Assembly (NCBI RefSeq): GCF_014204535.1
Contig: NZ_JACHLR010000004.1
Coordinates: forward strand, 62,001 to 126,000
DNA: 64,000 nt
DNA from: Novosphingobium chloroacetimidivorans
GTDB taxonomy: Bacteria; Pseudomonadota; Alphaproteobacteria; Sphingomonadales; Sphingomonadaceae
Reading direction: 5' to 3'
The notes under the pieces were generated by a model. It saw only the letters and a list, made by a program, of their open reading frames with translations, made no database searches and was not told the origin of the DNA. Shown here piece after piece: positions 9,652 to 18,795 of this stretch. The position numbers were made by a program, and so were the translations under genes. Within the stretch, counting starts at the first letter, position 1, and each line of letters opens with the position of its first letter.

Positions 9652-9829
9652 TGATGCCCCCAGCTACCCCGCAGGTCCTGAGCTGGCGACGAGCAGCACG
9701 GCGAACCTGCGGGTACGCTGCCGTTACTATCGCGAGCGTCCCTAAGATTCGGTGAAAACCCACAGCCGAGCTGAGAATAATGGACTGTGCAGGCCCTTTG
9801 AATGACTTAGCGCGTGTCCGTCAGGTTGA

Positions 9830-10396
9830 TCACGGTTCCCAGCGGTCGAGGGCCTCGCGATACGCCGCCCGTGCGGCCTCCAGCTTTCCCTGAAGTTGCT
9901 TGCGCTCGCGGGAGAGACGCGACTCCATCGCGTCGCGCTCGGCTGCCAGGGCACGCTCGCGCTCCTGCATGGCGTGCTCTGCCTCGGCCTGTTCGCGCTC
10001 GTGCTGCGCGATCGCCGCCTCCGCTTCCTCGACTTCGGCACGGCTGGGGCGGGGGATGGGCGGCTTGGCCGGTTCAGGGGCGGCCGTCGCTGGGGCGGCC
10101 TTCGCAGAGACAGGCTTCGTTGCGGCCTTGGCAGCCTTCCTTGCAGGCAGCTTGCCGAGAGCCGCGACCTGCTCCTTCAGTCCGCCCCGCGTGCGGTAGA
10201 CGACGTCTCCCGGCTTCTCGAGCGCTTCGGCGCCGAGCTCGGCATCGGTCACCTCTTCCGCCGCGCCGCGGGCGAACAGGTCCTTCTCGGTGCCCCAGGC
10301 ACGCAGCGCCGCCGCCCGGCTGGGCGCCGCGACATAGGCGTCGCGAAAGCCGACGGCGGTGCGGAAGACCTTCAGTTTCTTGGGCTTGCGTGCCAT
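9830..10396 (-). CDS. TolA-like coiled-coil protein of unknown function
   Basis: A 188-residue protein. Residues 1-90 form a small domain (KKLKVFRTAVGFRDAYVAAPSRAAAL, then VVYRTRGGLKEQVAALGKL), followed by an Ala/Lys/Pro-rich linker and a long charged coiled coil rich in Ala, Glu and Arg to the C-terminus. There is no signal peptide or membrane helix. Similar sphingomonad proteins are often labelled TolA-like from composition alone, which is not evidence of Tol function. The frame stays open upstream only because it reads through the tRNA-Leu gene, and the ATG at 10396 is the sensible start. Confidence 0.75.
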   Translation of the reverse strand: MARKPKKLKVFRTAVGFRDAYVAAPSRAAALRAWGTEKDLFARGAAEEVTDAELGAEALEKPGDVVYRTRGGLKEQVAALGKLPARKAAKAATKPVSAKAAPATAAPEPAKPPIPRPSRAEVEEAEAAIAQHEREQAEAEHAMQERERALAAERDAMESRLSRERKQLQGKLEAARAAYREALDRWEP

Positions 10397-10426
10397 CGTG
10401 CGCTCGCATCCTTGCGGTGCGAGGCC

Positions 10427-10511
10427 TGGTGCGGGCGGCGGGACTCGAACCCGCACTGGGAACCCCAAGCGGATTTTAAGTCCGCTGCGTCTACCATTCC
10501 GCCACGCCCGC
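10427..10511 (-). tRNA. tRNA-Leu (UAA anticodon)
   Basis: A class II tRNA read on the minus strand. The acceptor stem GCGGGCG pairs with CGCCCGC near the 3' end, and discriminator A and CCA are encoded. The anticodon stem GCGGA/TCCGC holds loop CTTAAAA, giving anticodon UAA. A variable arm (TTGGGGTTCCCAG region) and T arm GCGGGTTCGAGTCCCGC follow. Genes on both sides read into it only as spurious open frames. Confidence 0.96.
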
Positions 10512-10601
10512 ACGGAGCCTCGCCCCGGCCACGTTCATCGTCGTGCCGGGATGAGGGTAAGCATTGGCAGATCAGTCAGGCACGGGCAATGCCGTGCCGG
10601 C

Positions 10602-10889
10602 TCACTCTTCGGAGACGTTGAGCCGCTGGCGCATTTCCTTGCCCGGCTTGAAGTAGGGCACGCGCTTTTCCGCCACTTCCACGGTTTCGCCGGTACGTGG
10701 GTTGCGACCCTTGCGCCCGTCGCGGTGACGGGTCGAGAACGCGCCGAACCCGCGCAGTTCGACACGCCCGCCTGCCGCCAGCGTCTCGCCGATCTCATCG
10801 AAGAAGGTGTCGAGCGCACGCTCCACGTCGTCGAGCCGCAGCTCGGGATTTTCCTTCGCCAGCGCTTGCAGCAACTCAGACCGGATCAT
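10602..10889 (-). CDS. ihfB: Integration host factor, beta subunit
   Basis: A 95-residue HU/IHF-family DNA-bending protein. The beta-arm sequence [12 protein letters not shown] and the N-terminal [17 protein letters not shown] identify the IHF-beta branch, which pairs with IHF-alpha to bend DNA at specific sites in transcription, recombination and replication. The open frame extends upstream, but family length and the Met at 10889 fix the start. It is divergent from the peptide transporter gene. Confidence 0.95.
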   Translation of the reverse strand: MIRSELLQALAKENPELRLDDVERALDTFFDEIGETLAAGGRVELRGFGAFSTRHRDGRKGRNPRTGETVEVAEKRVPYFKPGKEMRQRLNVSEE

Positions 10890-11139
10890 GGAGCCCCCAG
10901 CACAAAGCGGCCCCGGACACCCCGAAACCGCCAATCCCACCTTTGTTAAGGTGCCATCTTTTGAAATTTTCCGCAATGGAAGATACTTCGCACGTCCGTG
11001 AGGCCGTGGCTTCTTAAGTTTGCCGCGCAACTACGGGGCAGCCGCACGCCCGACAGGGCCGCCAATGTTCTTTGCTTGGCGCACAACGAGCGCTAACCTG
11101 CGTCGTTTACGCATGCTCGCAAAAGCACAAGGACACTGC

Positions 11140-12795
11140 ATGAAGGACATGGGGAGCTGGAACGAAGGCGACTGGATCGCGGCGATCGCCGCGATCGCGC
11201 TCTTCGCGGTGCTGGCGATCGGCGGGATCATCGCCACGCGCAAGAGCGATGAGTTCGCCGGCCATCCCCGCGGCCTGTTCGTGCTGTTCTATGCCGAGAT
11301 GTGGGAGCGGTTCTCCTACTACGGCATGCGCGCGCTGCTGGTGCTCTATCTCGCCAAGTTCTGGCTGTTCACCGACGGCAAGGCCAACCTGATCTACGGC
11401 GCCTACACCGCGCTGGTTTACATCACCCCGGTGCTGGGCGGCTACCTGGCCGACCGCTACCTGGGACAGCGCAAGGCGGTGTTCTATGGCGGCGTGCTGC
11501 TGGCCATCGGGCACCTGTTCATGGCGGTGGAGGGCATGCACGGTGTGGCCGATCCTGCGGTCAAGCAGGCGGATCCGGCGATCAACGTGTTCTGGCTGGC
11601 GCTGTCGCTGATCATCGTCGGCTCGGGATTCCTGAAGGCCAACATCTCGGTGATCGTCGGCCAGCTCTATCGCATGACCGACCCCCGGCGCGATGCGGCC
11701 TATACGATCTTCTACATGGGCGTGAACGTCGGCGCGGCGATGGGCACGATCCTCGTCGGCTACCTGGGCGAGACGATCGGCTGGTCGTGGGGCTTCGGCC
11801 TTGCCGGCATCGGCATGGCGCTCGGCCTCGTCATCTTCACCTTCGGCCGTCCGGCGCTGCGCGGCAACGGCGAGCCGCCGGTGCCGCTGGCGCGCAGCCG
11901 CGAGTGGATGCTCTACGGCATCGGCCTCGCTTCGGTCGTGGTGATCTGGCTGCTGGTGCAATACCAGGACGTGATCCAGACGCTGCTGATCATCTCGGGC
12001 GTGGCGATGCTCGGCTACACGCTCTACGAGGCGTTCAAGCTGCCCAAGGAGCCGCGCGAGCGGATGTTCGCGATCCTGTTCCTGATCGCGCTCAATCCGG
12101 TGTTCTGGGGCCTGTTCGAGCAGGCGGGCGGCAGCTTGAGCCTCTATACCGACAAGTACGTCGACCGCGGCGGGGTGCCGACCAGCCTGTTCCAGTCGAT
12201 CAACCCGATCTACATCGTCCTGTTCGCGCCGATATTCGCGGCGCTGTGGCAGTATCTCGGCCGCAAGGGCATCGAGCCGAGCGCGCCGGCCAAGTTCGGC
12301 TATGCGCTGATCCAGGTCGGTCTTTCGTTCCTGGTCTTCGTGTGGGGCGCGAACTCGGTCGGGCCGGCGGTGATGACCCCGGTGATCTTCGTGTTCCTGA
12401 TCTACCTGCTGCAGACCACCGGCGAGCTGTGCCTTTCGCCCGTCGGCCTTTCGGCGATGACGCGCCTGTCGCCGGTGCACCTGGGCAGCTTCATCATGGG
12501 CGCCTGGTTCTACATGACGGCGGTCGGCAACTTCGTCGCCGGCAAGATCGGCGAGGCGACCGGCGGCGAAAGCGGGGCGATGAGCAAGGACCTGACCCTG
12601 GCGATCTATTCCAAGATCGGCTGGATCACGATCGGCGTCGCGGTCGTGGTGCTGGCGCTCTCGCCCATCGTGAAGCGCTGGATGCACGTCGACACGCTGC
12701 AGGACCGCGATCCGGGTGATGACCTGGCCGGACAGGCACAAGCCGGGATCGACAACCAGGAGGCCGGCATCCACCCGGCGGTGCGGCCGAACTGA
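11140..12795 (+). CDS. POT-family proton-dependent oligopeptide transporter
   Basis: A 551-residue inner-membrane protein with 12 or more helices. The family motif FYAEMWERFSYYGMRALLVLYL (POT ExxERFxYYG) lies just after the first helix, followed by GGYLADRYLGQRKAVFYGG and a PTR2-type segment (ANISVIVGQLY). It imports di- and tripeptides with protons. The ATG at 11140 has AAGGA six bases upstream, and the upstream ATG at 11113 lacks one. The short hydrophilic C-terminal tail is cytoplasmic. Confidence 0.93.
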   Translation: MKDMGSWNEGDWIAAIAAIALFAVLAIGGIIATRKSDEFAGHPRGLFVLFYAEMWERFSYYGMRALLVLYLAKFWLFTDGKANLIYGAYTALVYITPVLGGYLADRYLGQRKAVFYGGVLLAIGHLFMAVEGMHGVADPAVKQADPAINVFWLALSLIIVGSGFLKANISVIVGQLYRMTDPRRDAAYTIFYMGVNVGAAMGTILVGYLGETIGWSWGFGLAGIGMALGLVIFTFGRPALRGNGEPPVPLARSREWMLYGIGLASVVVIWLLVQYQDVIQTLLIISGVAMLGYTLYEAFKLPKEPRERMFAILFLIALNPVFWGLFEQAGGSLSLYTDKYVDRGGVPTSLFQSINPIYIVLFAPIFAALWQYLGRKGIEPSAPAKFGYALIQVGLSFLVFVWGANSVGPAVMTPVIFVFLIYLLQTTGELCLSPVGLSAMTRLSPVHLGSFIMGAWFYMTAVGNFVAGKIGEATGGESGAMSKDLTLAIYSKIGWITIGVAVVVLALSPIVKRWMHVDTLQDRDPGDDLAGQAQAGIDNQEAGIHPAVRPN

Positions 12796-12805
12796 TCGAC
12801 CGAGG

Positions 12806-12823
12806 AGGGGCACGCCTGCCCCT
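12806..12823 (+). terminator. Possible hairpin terminator after the peptide transporter
   Basis: A seven-base-pair stem (AGGGGCA/TGCCCCT) with a four-base loop lies eleven bases after the transporter stop codon. No clear run of T residues follows, so it may only stabilise the 3' end of the transcript. Confidence 0.35.
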
Positions 12824-12869
12824 TCGCGCAGGTCCTGAACCCACGTGCGGGCTCGTGCATTGAGCAGGC

Positions 12870-13322
12870 ATGACCCAGGCCCGCACCGACACGCCCGACA
12901 AGACGCCTTTGCTCGAGCTGTTGCTGGGCTACGGCCCGGCGCTGGTGATCCTGGCGGCGGGAGCGCTGGCACTGGCCGGCCTGCCATACGCCCTGACCTT
13001 CGGATCGCTATGGGCCGCGGCGATCCTGATCTTCCTGGCAGGGGTGGTGCGAGGCTTGAGCTTCTTCACCGAGGGCGGGCCGCGCCTGAGCCAGGTGGCT
13101 GTCATGATGGTGCGCTTCTCGTGCGGGCTCGTCTCGCTTGTGCTGCCTCCGGTGCTTGCCATGCCGGTGCTGGCCGCCGGATACCTGAGCTCGCTCGTCT
13201 ACGACCCGTTTGCTGCCCGCAACGGCGCGGCGCCGCGGTACTTCGCGAGGCTGCGCCCGCCGCAGATGGCGATTGCGCTGGGTGGATTGGTGCTGCTGTG
13301 GCTCGCATCGACGCGGGTTTGA
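12870..13322 (+). CDS. Small membrane protein, DUF3429-like
   Basis: A 150-residue protein with four to five predicted membrane helices: GPALVILAAGALALAGL, a second around LWAAAILIFLAGVV, a third around FSCGLVSLVLPPVLAMPVL, and a last one (MAIALGGLVLLWLAS). The pattern (G-rich helices with WGAxIL-like and GxxRG-like turns) resembles DUF3429 inner-membrane proteins, whose function is unknown. It stands alone after the peptide transporter and faces the convergent dxs gene. Confidence 0.65.
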   Translation: MTQARTDTPDKTPLLELLLGYGPALVILAAGALALAGLPYALTFGSLWAAAILIFLAGVVRGLSFFTEGGPRLSQVAVMMVRFSCGLVSLVLPPVLAMPVLAAGYLSSLVYDPFAARNGAAPRYFARLRPPQMAIALGGLVLLWLASTRV

Positions 13323-13436
13323 TCGGGAGCCCGGTTCCGGCAGTGACTACTCTCGCGTCGGGGCGCCCTGACGAAGGCTGGCGGCATGGCGAAACCGGTC
13401 CCGGGTCGAGCCCGAGACGACGTCGACCGGCTTGGC

Positions 13437-15359
13437 CTAAGCCCGCGCCTCGTTCACGCCGGCGCTGTTGTGGCGCAGGGCCTTGAGTACCGTCTCGACG
13501 ATCTGCGGCGCGTTCAGGCCGGCATCGTCGTATTGCTTTTCCGGCTTGTCGTGGTCCTGGAACACATCGGGCAGGCGCATGGTGCGGATCTTGAGGCCGG
13601 CGTCGGTGAGGCCCTCGTCGCTCGCCATGGTGAGCACATGCGCGCCCAGGCCGCCGATCGAGCCTTCCTCGACCGTCACCACCACTTCGTGGCTCAGCAT
13701 CAGCTTGCGGATCAGCGCGGTGTCGAGCGGCTTGGCGAAGCGCAGGTCCGCGACGGTGGTCGACAGGCCCTTGGCCTCCAGCGTGTCGGCGGCCTTGAGC
13801 GCTTCGGCGAGACGCGTGCCGAGCGAGAGGATCGCCACCTTGGTGCCTTCGCGCACTACGCGGCCCTTGCCGATCTCCAGCAGTTGCGGCGTCTCGGGCA
13901 GTGGCACGCCGACGCCGTTGCCACGCGGATAGCGGAAGGCGATCGGCCCGGCGTCGTACTCGGCGGCGGTGTGGACCATGTGGACCAGCTCGGCCTCGTC
14001 GGCGGCGGCCATGACCACCAGGTTGGGCAGGGTGGCAAGGTAGGTCACATCGAACGACCCGGCGTGGGTGGCGCCGTCCGCGCCGACCAGGCCGGCGCGG
14101 TCGATCGCGAAGCGCACCGGCAGGTTCTGGATGGCGACATCGTGCACCACTTGATCGAAGGCGCGCTGCAGGAAGGTCGAGTAGATCGCGCAGAACGGGC
14201 GCATGCCTTGCGCGGCAAGGCCGGCGGCGAAGGTGACCGCATGTTGCTCGGCAATGCCGACGTCGAAGGTGCGCTCGGGGAAGGTCTGGCCGAACTTGTC
14301 GAGCCCGGTGCCGCCCGGCATCGCCGCGGTGATCGCACAGATGCGGCTGTCCCTCTCCGCCTCGGCCAGCAGCGCCTTGGCGAAAACGTTGGTATAGCTG
14401 GGCGGACCGCCCGCGCTCTTGACCTGCTCGCCGGTAATGACGTCGAACTTCTGCACCGCGTGCAGCTTGTCGGCCGCGGCTTCGGCAAGCGCGTAGCCCT
14501 TGCCCTTCTGCGTCACGACGTGGATCAGGATCGGGCCGGCGGCGGCATCGCGCACGTTCTCCAGCACCGGAACCAGCGCGTCGAGATCGTGGCCGTCGAG
14601 CGGGCCGACGTAGTAGAAGCCCAGCTCCTCGAACAAGGTGCCGCCCATGGCCATGCCGCGCGCGAACTCGTCGGTCTTGCGCGCGGCATTGTGGAGCGGG
14701 CGCGGCAGCTTGCGGGCGAACTTGCGCGCGAGTTCTCGCAAGCCGAGGAACTGGCCGGAGCTGACCAGACGCGCCAGGTAGGCCGACAATCCGCCGACCG
14801 GCGGCGCGATCGACATGTCGTTGTCGTTGAGGATCACGACCAGGCGATTGCCCGCGTCGCGTGCGTTGTTCATCGCCTCGTAGGCCATCCCGGCGCTCAT
14901 CGCGCCGTCGCCGATCACGGCGATGCCGCGACCGGGCGAACCGGTCAGCTTGTTGGCGATGGCGAAGCCCAGTGCCGCCGAGATCGAGGTGGAGCTATGC
15001 GCGGTGCCGAACGGATCGTACTCGCTCTCGCTGCGCTTGGTGAACCCGGAGAGGCCCCCGCCCTGGCGCAGCGTGCGGATGCGGTCGCGCCGGCCGGTCA
15101 GGATCTTGTGCGGATAGGCCTGGTGGCCGACGTCCCAGATGAGACGATCGTCGGGCGTGTTGAACACGTAGTGGATGGCCACGGTCAGCTCGACCACGCC
15201 GAGCCCGGAGCCGAAGTGTCCGCCGGTCTGCCCCACGGCCGAGATCATCTCGGCGCGCAATTCGTCCGCCAGCTGGCGCAACTGCGTCGGCTTCAGCTTG
15301 CGCAGGTCGTCAGGGGTGTTGACGGTGTCGAGGAGTGGCGTTGCCGGATCGGCTGTCAT
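13437..15359 (-). CDS. dxs: 1-deoxy-D-xylulose-5-phosphate synthase
   Basis: The first enzyme of the MEP isoprenoid pathway. It condenses pyruvate and glyceraldehyde-3-phosphate using thiamine diphosphate. At 640 residues it is full length. Conserved text includes [28 protein letters not shown], the ThDP-binding [17 protein letters not shown] and the transketolase C-domain [17 protein letters not shown] with [16 protein letters not shown] monocistronic arrangement is likely. The downstream 110 bases hold no gene. Confidence 0.98.
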   Translation of the reverse strand: MTADPATPLLDTVNTPDDLRKLKPTQLRQLADELRAEMISAVGQTGGHFGSGLGVVELTVAIHYVFNTPDDRLIWDVGHQAYPHKILTGRRDRIRTLRQGGGLSGFTKRSESEYDPFGTAHSSTSISAALGFAIANKLTGSPGRGIAVIGDGAMSAGMAYEAMNNARDAGNRLVVILNDNDMSIAPPVGGLSAYLARLVSSGQFLGLRELARKFARKLPRPLHNAARKTDEFARGMAMGGTLFEELGFYYVGPLDGHDLDALVPVLENVRDAAAGPILIHVVTQKGKGYALAEAAADKLHAVQKFDVITGEQVKSAGGPPSYTNVFAKALLAEAERDSRICAITAAMPGGTGLDKFGQTFPERTFDVGIAEQHAVTFAAGLAAQGMRPFCAIYSTFLQRAFDQVVHDVAIQNLPVRFAIDRAGLVGADGATHAGSFDVTYLATLPNLVVMAAADEAELVHMVHTAAEYDAGPIAFRYPRGNGVGVPLPETPQLLEIGKGRVVREGTKVAILSLGTRLAEALKAADTLEAKGLSTTVADLRFAKPLDTALIRKLMLSHEVVVTVEEGSIGGLGAHVLTMASDEGLTDAGLKIRTMRLPDVFQDHDKPEKQYDDAGLNAPQIVETVLKALRHNSAGVNEARA

Positions 15360-15473
15360 GTCAGGCTTCTACACGTGCGTTGTCATGCTGTCGAATAGCG
15401 ACATGGTGCCTTATGAGTGTCATGCCCCGAAGGACAGGAAAAACCGCTAGGGCGGCGCCGGTCGCCCGCAGCC

Positions 15474-15932
15474 TCAGTTGCACGCGGCGCAGGTGCCGCG
15501 CAGCTCTACCACAGGGCGTACATCGGCGAAGCCATTCTCGCGCGCGGCGCCGATCAGCGCCCCGGTGAGCCGGTCGTCGTCGATATGGACGGCCGTCCCG
15601 CACGAGTCGCAGATCAGGAAGATGCAGTCATGGCGGCATCCCGGATGGCTGTTGGCGACGTAGGCATTTGCGCTTTCGACTCGCCGCGCCAGGTTGGTGC
15701 GCACGAACAGGTCGAGGATGCGGTACACGCTGTTGGGCGCCACCCGCTTGCCGCGCAGGGCGGAGACGTTCTCGGCCAGGTCGTAGGCCGAGGCCGGGCG
15801 CTCGCGATCGGCAAGAGCCTCGAAGACGTCGGCGCGCATCTCGGTCCATTGCTCACCGGCCTGGACGAGTGCAGCCTGGGCGGCGGCCACGAGGTTGTCA
15901 CCCGAGTGCTCGTGATGCGTGTGGTGGGACAT
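15474..15932 (-). CDS. Fur-family transcriptional regulator, Zur-like
   Basis: A 152-residue metalloregulator. The N-terminal histidine-rich start (MSHHTHHEHSG) is followed by a winged helix (ASAYDLAENVSALRGKRVAPNSVYRILDLF). The metal/dimer domain has the structural zinc pairs CDSCG and a C-terminal CAAC, plus a GCRHDCIF segment. The histidine-rich tail and paired cysteines suit a zinc-uptake regulator better than an iron Fur, but the regulon cannot be seen here. No zinc transporter gene is adjacent. The function assignment as Zur is inference. Confidence 0.85.
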   Translation of the reverse strand: MSHHTHHEHSGDNLVAAAQAALVQAGEQWTEMRADVFEALADRERPASAYDLAENVSALRGKRVAPNSVYRILDLFVRTNLARRVESANAYVANSHPGCRHDCIFLICDSCGTAVHIDDDRLTGALIGAARENGFADVRPVVELRGTCAACN

Positions 15933-16014
15933 GAGCGCGATATGGGCCCGCAGCGCGCCAGGCGCAATCGCCCGTTCGACCGCTGCTCAGCCCCGTGTGC
16001 CAGTCCTACTGTGC

Positions 16015-16677
16015 TCAGCCGTCGGTGAACGCGGCCTTGTAGAGCGTCGGATAAGTCTGCTTCAGAGCCACGACCTTGGGTGCATCCCAGCGGCGAATGT
16101 AGCCATGGTCGGGATTGCGAGAGGCGAAATCCTGATGGTAGCTCTCGGCCGGGTAGAAGCCGCGAAAGGGTTCGATACGTGTGGCGATCGGGCGGGACCA
16201 TAGGCCAGACTTGGCCAACTGCGCGACATAGGCCCTGGCGACGCGCGCCTGCTCCGCGTTCAGCGGCATCAGCGCGGACCGGTACTGCGTGCCGACGTCC
16301 GGACCCTGCCGATCGCGCAGCGTGGGGTCGGCGATCACGGAGAAGTAGACGCGCAGCAGCTCGTCATACCGCACCACGCGCGGATCCCAGGTGACGCGCA
16401 CGGCCTCGGCATGGCCGGTGGTGCCACCGCTTACGGTTTCGTACTGCGCCGTGCTCCGCGCACCTCCGCTATAGCCCGATACCGCGCTGGTCACGCCCCT
16501 GACATGGCTGAACACCGCCTCGACGCCCCAGAAGCATCCGCCGGCGAACACCGCCGTCTCGCGCTTGCCGGTATCGTGCGACGTTACCGCCGCGGCTGGC
16601 GCCTGGACCGCATCCGCATGGGCCGCCGCACTGCAGGCGGCGAGCAGCGGGAGGATCGCGATGGCGCCGCGCCTCAT
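16015..16677 (-). CDS. msrA: Peptide-methionine (S)-S-oxide reductase, exported
   Basis: Reduces methionine-S-sulfoxide. The catalytic motif GGCFWGVEAVF and the conserved segments SGYSGG, HAEAVRVTWDP and SYHQDF are all present. The chosen ATG at 16677 gives a 220-residue protein with a signal-like N-terminus (RRGAIAILPLLAACSAAAHADA) that could be a signal peptide or lipoprotein leader (LLAAC). The enzyme is then periplasmic, like the MsrB at 8.5 kb. It starts four bases after the stop of a small membrane-protein gene, so the two are coupled. Confidence 0.93.
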   Translation of the reverse strand: MRRGAIAILPLLAACSAAAHADAVQAPAAAVTSHDTGKRETAVFAGGCFWGVEAVFSHVRGVTSAVSGYSGGARSTAQYETVSGGTTGHAEAVRVTWDPRVVRYDELLRVYFSVIADPTLRDRQGPDVGTQYRSALMPLNAEQARVARAYVAQLAKSGLWSRPIATRIEPFRGFYPAESYHQDFASRNPDHGYIRRWDAPKVVALKQTYPTLYKAAFTDG

Positions 16678-16681
16678 GGGA

Positions 16682-16834
16682 TCAGTGGCTCGCAGTGGCC
16701 GCTTGCGCGGGCGGCACGACGCCGTTCGCGATCTCCGTCGCCGCATCGATGCCGAGCACGCCAATCACCAGGGCAGCGCCGCCGGCAAAGCCCAGCACGA
16801 AGAAGCGCGTGAATTCGGTCTTGAGAAACGACAT
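16682..16834 (-). CDS. 50-residue single-helix membrane protein upstream of msrA
   Basis: A short frame read directly from the sequence on the minus strand, starting MSFLKTEFTRFFVLGFAGG and ending ATASH. It has a short basic N-terminus, one hydrophobic helix (residues about 11-30) and a small polar tail. A GGAA ribosome site lies about nine bases before the ATG. It ends four bases before msrA, so it probably shares its transcript. It matches no family I recognise. Confidence 0.6.
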   Translation of the reverse strand: MSFLKTEFTRFFVLGFAGGAALVIGVLGIDAATEIANGVVPPAQAATASH

Positions 16835-16983
16835 TTGTAAATTCCGATCGTGGTCTGTTGCAGCCCGCCGTCCAGACGGGATCTGCTCTTGTGACGATTG
16901 CGCTGGCCTGAATGCGGCGTGCAGATCGCCTTCATCTCGACGAACGCCATCGAGTTGGCGATCAACGGCAGGACTGCAACCAG

Positions 16984-17004
16984 CCCTGCCTCATGGTGGC
17001 AGGG
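16984..17004 (-). terminator. Possible hairpin terminator downstream of purH
   Basis: A perfect seven-base-pair stem (CCCTGCC/GGCAGGG) with a seven-base loop lies 15 bases past the purH stop on the minus strand. The T-tract after it is poor, so it may be weak. Confidence 0.4.
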
Positions 17005-17018
17005 GGCGCGAGCTATGC

Positions 17019-18611
17019 TTAGTGGCGGAAGTGCCGCATCCCGGTGAAGACCATCGCCAGGCCCGCCTCGTCGGCGGCCTTGATGACGTCCTCGTCGCGG
17101 ATCGAACCGCCCGGCTGGATCACGGCGGTCGCACCCGCTTGGGCGGCGGCAAGCAAGCCGTCGGCGAAGGGGAAGAACGCGTCCGAAGCAACGGCGCTGC
17201 CGACGGTGCGCGGGCTTGTCCAGCCGTAGGTCTGCGCCGCTTCGGCCGCCTTCATCGCGGCGATGCGCGAGGAGTCGCGGCGGTTCATCTGGCCCGCGCC
17301 GATGCCGGCGGTGACACCGTCCTTGGCATAGACGATGGCGTTGGACTTCACGTGGCGCGCCACGGTCCAGGCGAAGAGGCAGTCCTTGAGCTCCTGCGAA
17401 GTGGGCGCGCGCTGGGTGACGACCTTGAGGTCGGCTTCGGTGATCGCGCCGTTGTCGCGGTCTTGCACCAGCACGCCACCGGCGATCACCGCCATTGTCT
17501 GGCCGGCGCGGCGCGGGTCGGGCAAGCCGTCGGTCAGCAGCAGGCGCAGGTTCTTCTTCTTCGCGAATGCGGCGCGCGCCGCCTCGTCGGCGCCGGGCGC
17601 GACGACCACTTCGGTGAAGATCTGGCAGATCGCCTCGGCAGTCGGGCCGTCGAGCGGCACGTTCGAGGCGACGATGCCGCCGAAGGCCGAGACGCTGTCA
17701 CACTGCAGTGCGCCGTTCCACGCTTCGAGCAACGAGGCTCCTTGCGCGACGCCGCAAGGGTTGGCGTGCTTGACGATCACGATCGCGGGTGCTCCGCCGC
17801 GGAACTCGGCGGCCAGTTCCAGGGCGGCGTTGGCGTCGTTGTAGTTGTTGTACGAAAGCTCCTTGCCCTGAACCTGCTCGGCCTGCGGAAGGCCCTTGGC
17901 CTCGACTTGCGCAGGCAGGTAGAGCGCGGCGTTCTGGTGCGGGTTCTCGCCATATCGCAGCGTACCGGCGAGCACGCGGGCCTGGCTGACGCGGGGCGGG
18001 AAGGTCTCGCCCTGGTCGACTGAGGCGAACCACTGGCCGATCGCCGAATCGTACGCGGCCGTCGCGGCGAAGGCGCGCGCGGCCAGGCGCTTGCGGAACG
18101 CGAAGTCGGTGGCGCCGTCGTTCGCGTCCAGCTGGGCAAGCAGTTCGGCGTAGTCAGAGGCATCGGTGACGATCGCGACATAGGCGTGGTTCTTGGCGGC
18201 CGAGCGCACCATGGAGGGGCCGCCGATGTCGATGTTCTCGATCACTTCGTCACGCTCTGCGCCCTTGGCGACAGTCGCCTCGAAGGGATAGAGATTGACC
18301 ACCACCAGGTCGATCGCGCCGATGCCGTGCTCGGTCATGGCGGCCGCGTGCTCGGCATTGTCGCGCACGGCCAGCAGCCCGCCGTGCACCATCGGGTGCA
18401 GCGTCTTGACCCGGCCGTCCATCATCTCGGGAAAGCCGGTCAGATCCGACACGTCCTTCACGCTCAGCCCGGCGTCGCGCAGCGCCTTGGCGGTGCCGCC
18501 GGTCGAGACCAGCTCCACGCCACGCGCCGCGAGCGCCCGGCCCAGCTCGGCAAGCCCGGTCTTGTCCGAGACGGACAGGAGGGCACGGCGGACGGGGACG
18601 AGCTGGGTCAT
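17019..18611 (-). CDS. purH: Bifunctional AICAR formyltransferase / IMP cyclohydrolase
   Basis: Carries out the last two steps of purine synthesis. The 530-residue length is standard. The N-terminal MGS-like cyclohydrolase domain begins [15 protein letters not shown] and has [13 protein letters not shown]. The C-terminal AICAR transformylase domain has [25 protein letters not shown] and the terminal [12 protein letters not shown]. It follows rpe and the heparinase-like gene on the same strand, with a palindromic repeat in between. Confidence 0.98.
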   Translation of the reverse strand: MTQLVPVRRALLSVSDKTGLAELGRALAARGVELVSTGGTAKALRDAGLSVKDVSDLTGFPEMMDGRVKTLHPMVHGGLLAVRDNAEHAAAMTEHGIGAIDLVVVNLYPFEATVAKGAERDEVIENIDIGGPSMVRSAAKNHAYVAIVTDASDYAELLAQLDANDGATDFAFRKRLAARAFAATAAYDSAIGQWFASVDQGETFPPRVSQARVLAGTLRYGENPHQNAALYLPAQVEAKGLPQAEQVQGKELSYNNYNDANAALELAAEFRGGAPAIVIVKHANPCGVAQGASLLEAWNGALQCDSVSAFGGIVASNVPLDGPTAEAICQIFTEVVVAPGADEAARAAFAKKKNLRLLLTDGLPDPRRAGQTMAVIAGGVLVQDRDNGAITEADLKVVTQRAPTSQELKDCLFAWTVARHVKSNAIVYAKDGVTAGIGAGQMNRRDSSRIAAMKAAEAAQTYGWTSPRTVGSAVASDAFFPFADGLLAAAQAGATAVIQPGGSIRDEDVIKAADEAGLAMVFTGMRHFRH

Positions 18612-18685
18612 GGCAGGCTTTCGACAACGTGGCTTTCGCGCGCGCTCCTAGAACGGGTTGGGCCTGAGTTGAAGCGGTTCATTTA

Positions 18686-18756
18686 CGTTCGTGTCGAGCG
18701 AAGTCGAGACACGCTGGTTTTGCGTCGACGTGTCTCGACTTCGCTCGACACGAACG
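18686..18756. repeat. Palindromic repeat, family A, copy 2
   Basis: Arms of 28 bases (18686-18713 and 18729-18756) are exact inverse complements around a 15-base spacer, and match the arms of copy 1 at 5003-5075. It lies between the heparinase-like gene and purH on the same strand, where it could attenuate or terminate transcription. Confidence 0.9.
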
Positions 18757-18795
18757 GAGGAAGATACTGGACTTTTTTTCCACCGTGGCGGCGTC

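Noticed and set aside
9830..10513. A 227-codon frame reading the TolA-like gene with a 39-residue N-terminal extension
   Set aside because: The extension is translation of the tRNA-Leu gene and its flanks; the real start is the ATG at 10396.
13386..15398. A 670-codon frame on the plus strand
   Set aside because: It is antisense to dxs, which has unmistakable thiamine-enzyme motifs; the frame has no family resemblance.
16765..16965. A 66-codon minus-strand frame overlapping the small gene in front of msrA
   Set aside because: It has no ribosome site and no recognisable pattern, while the overlapping 50-codon frame has a clear membrane helix and msrA coupling.
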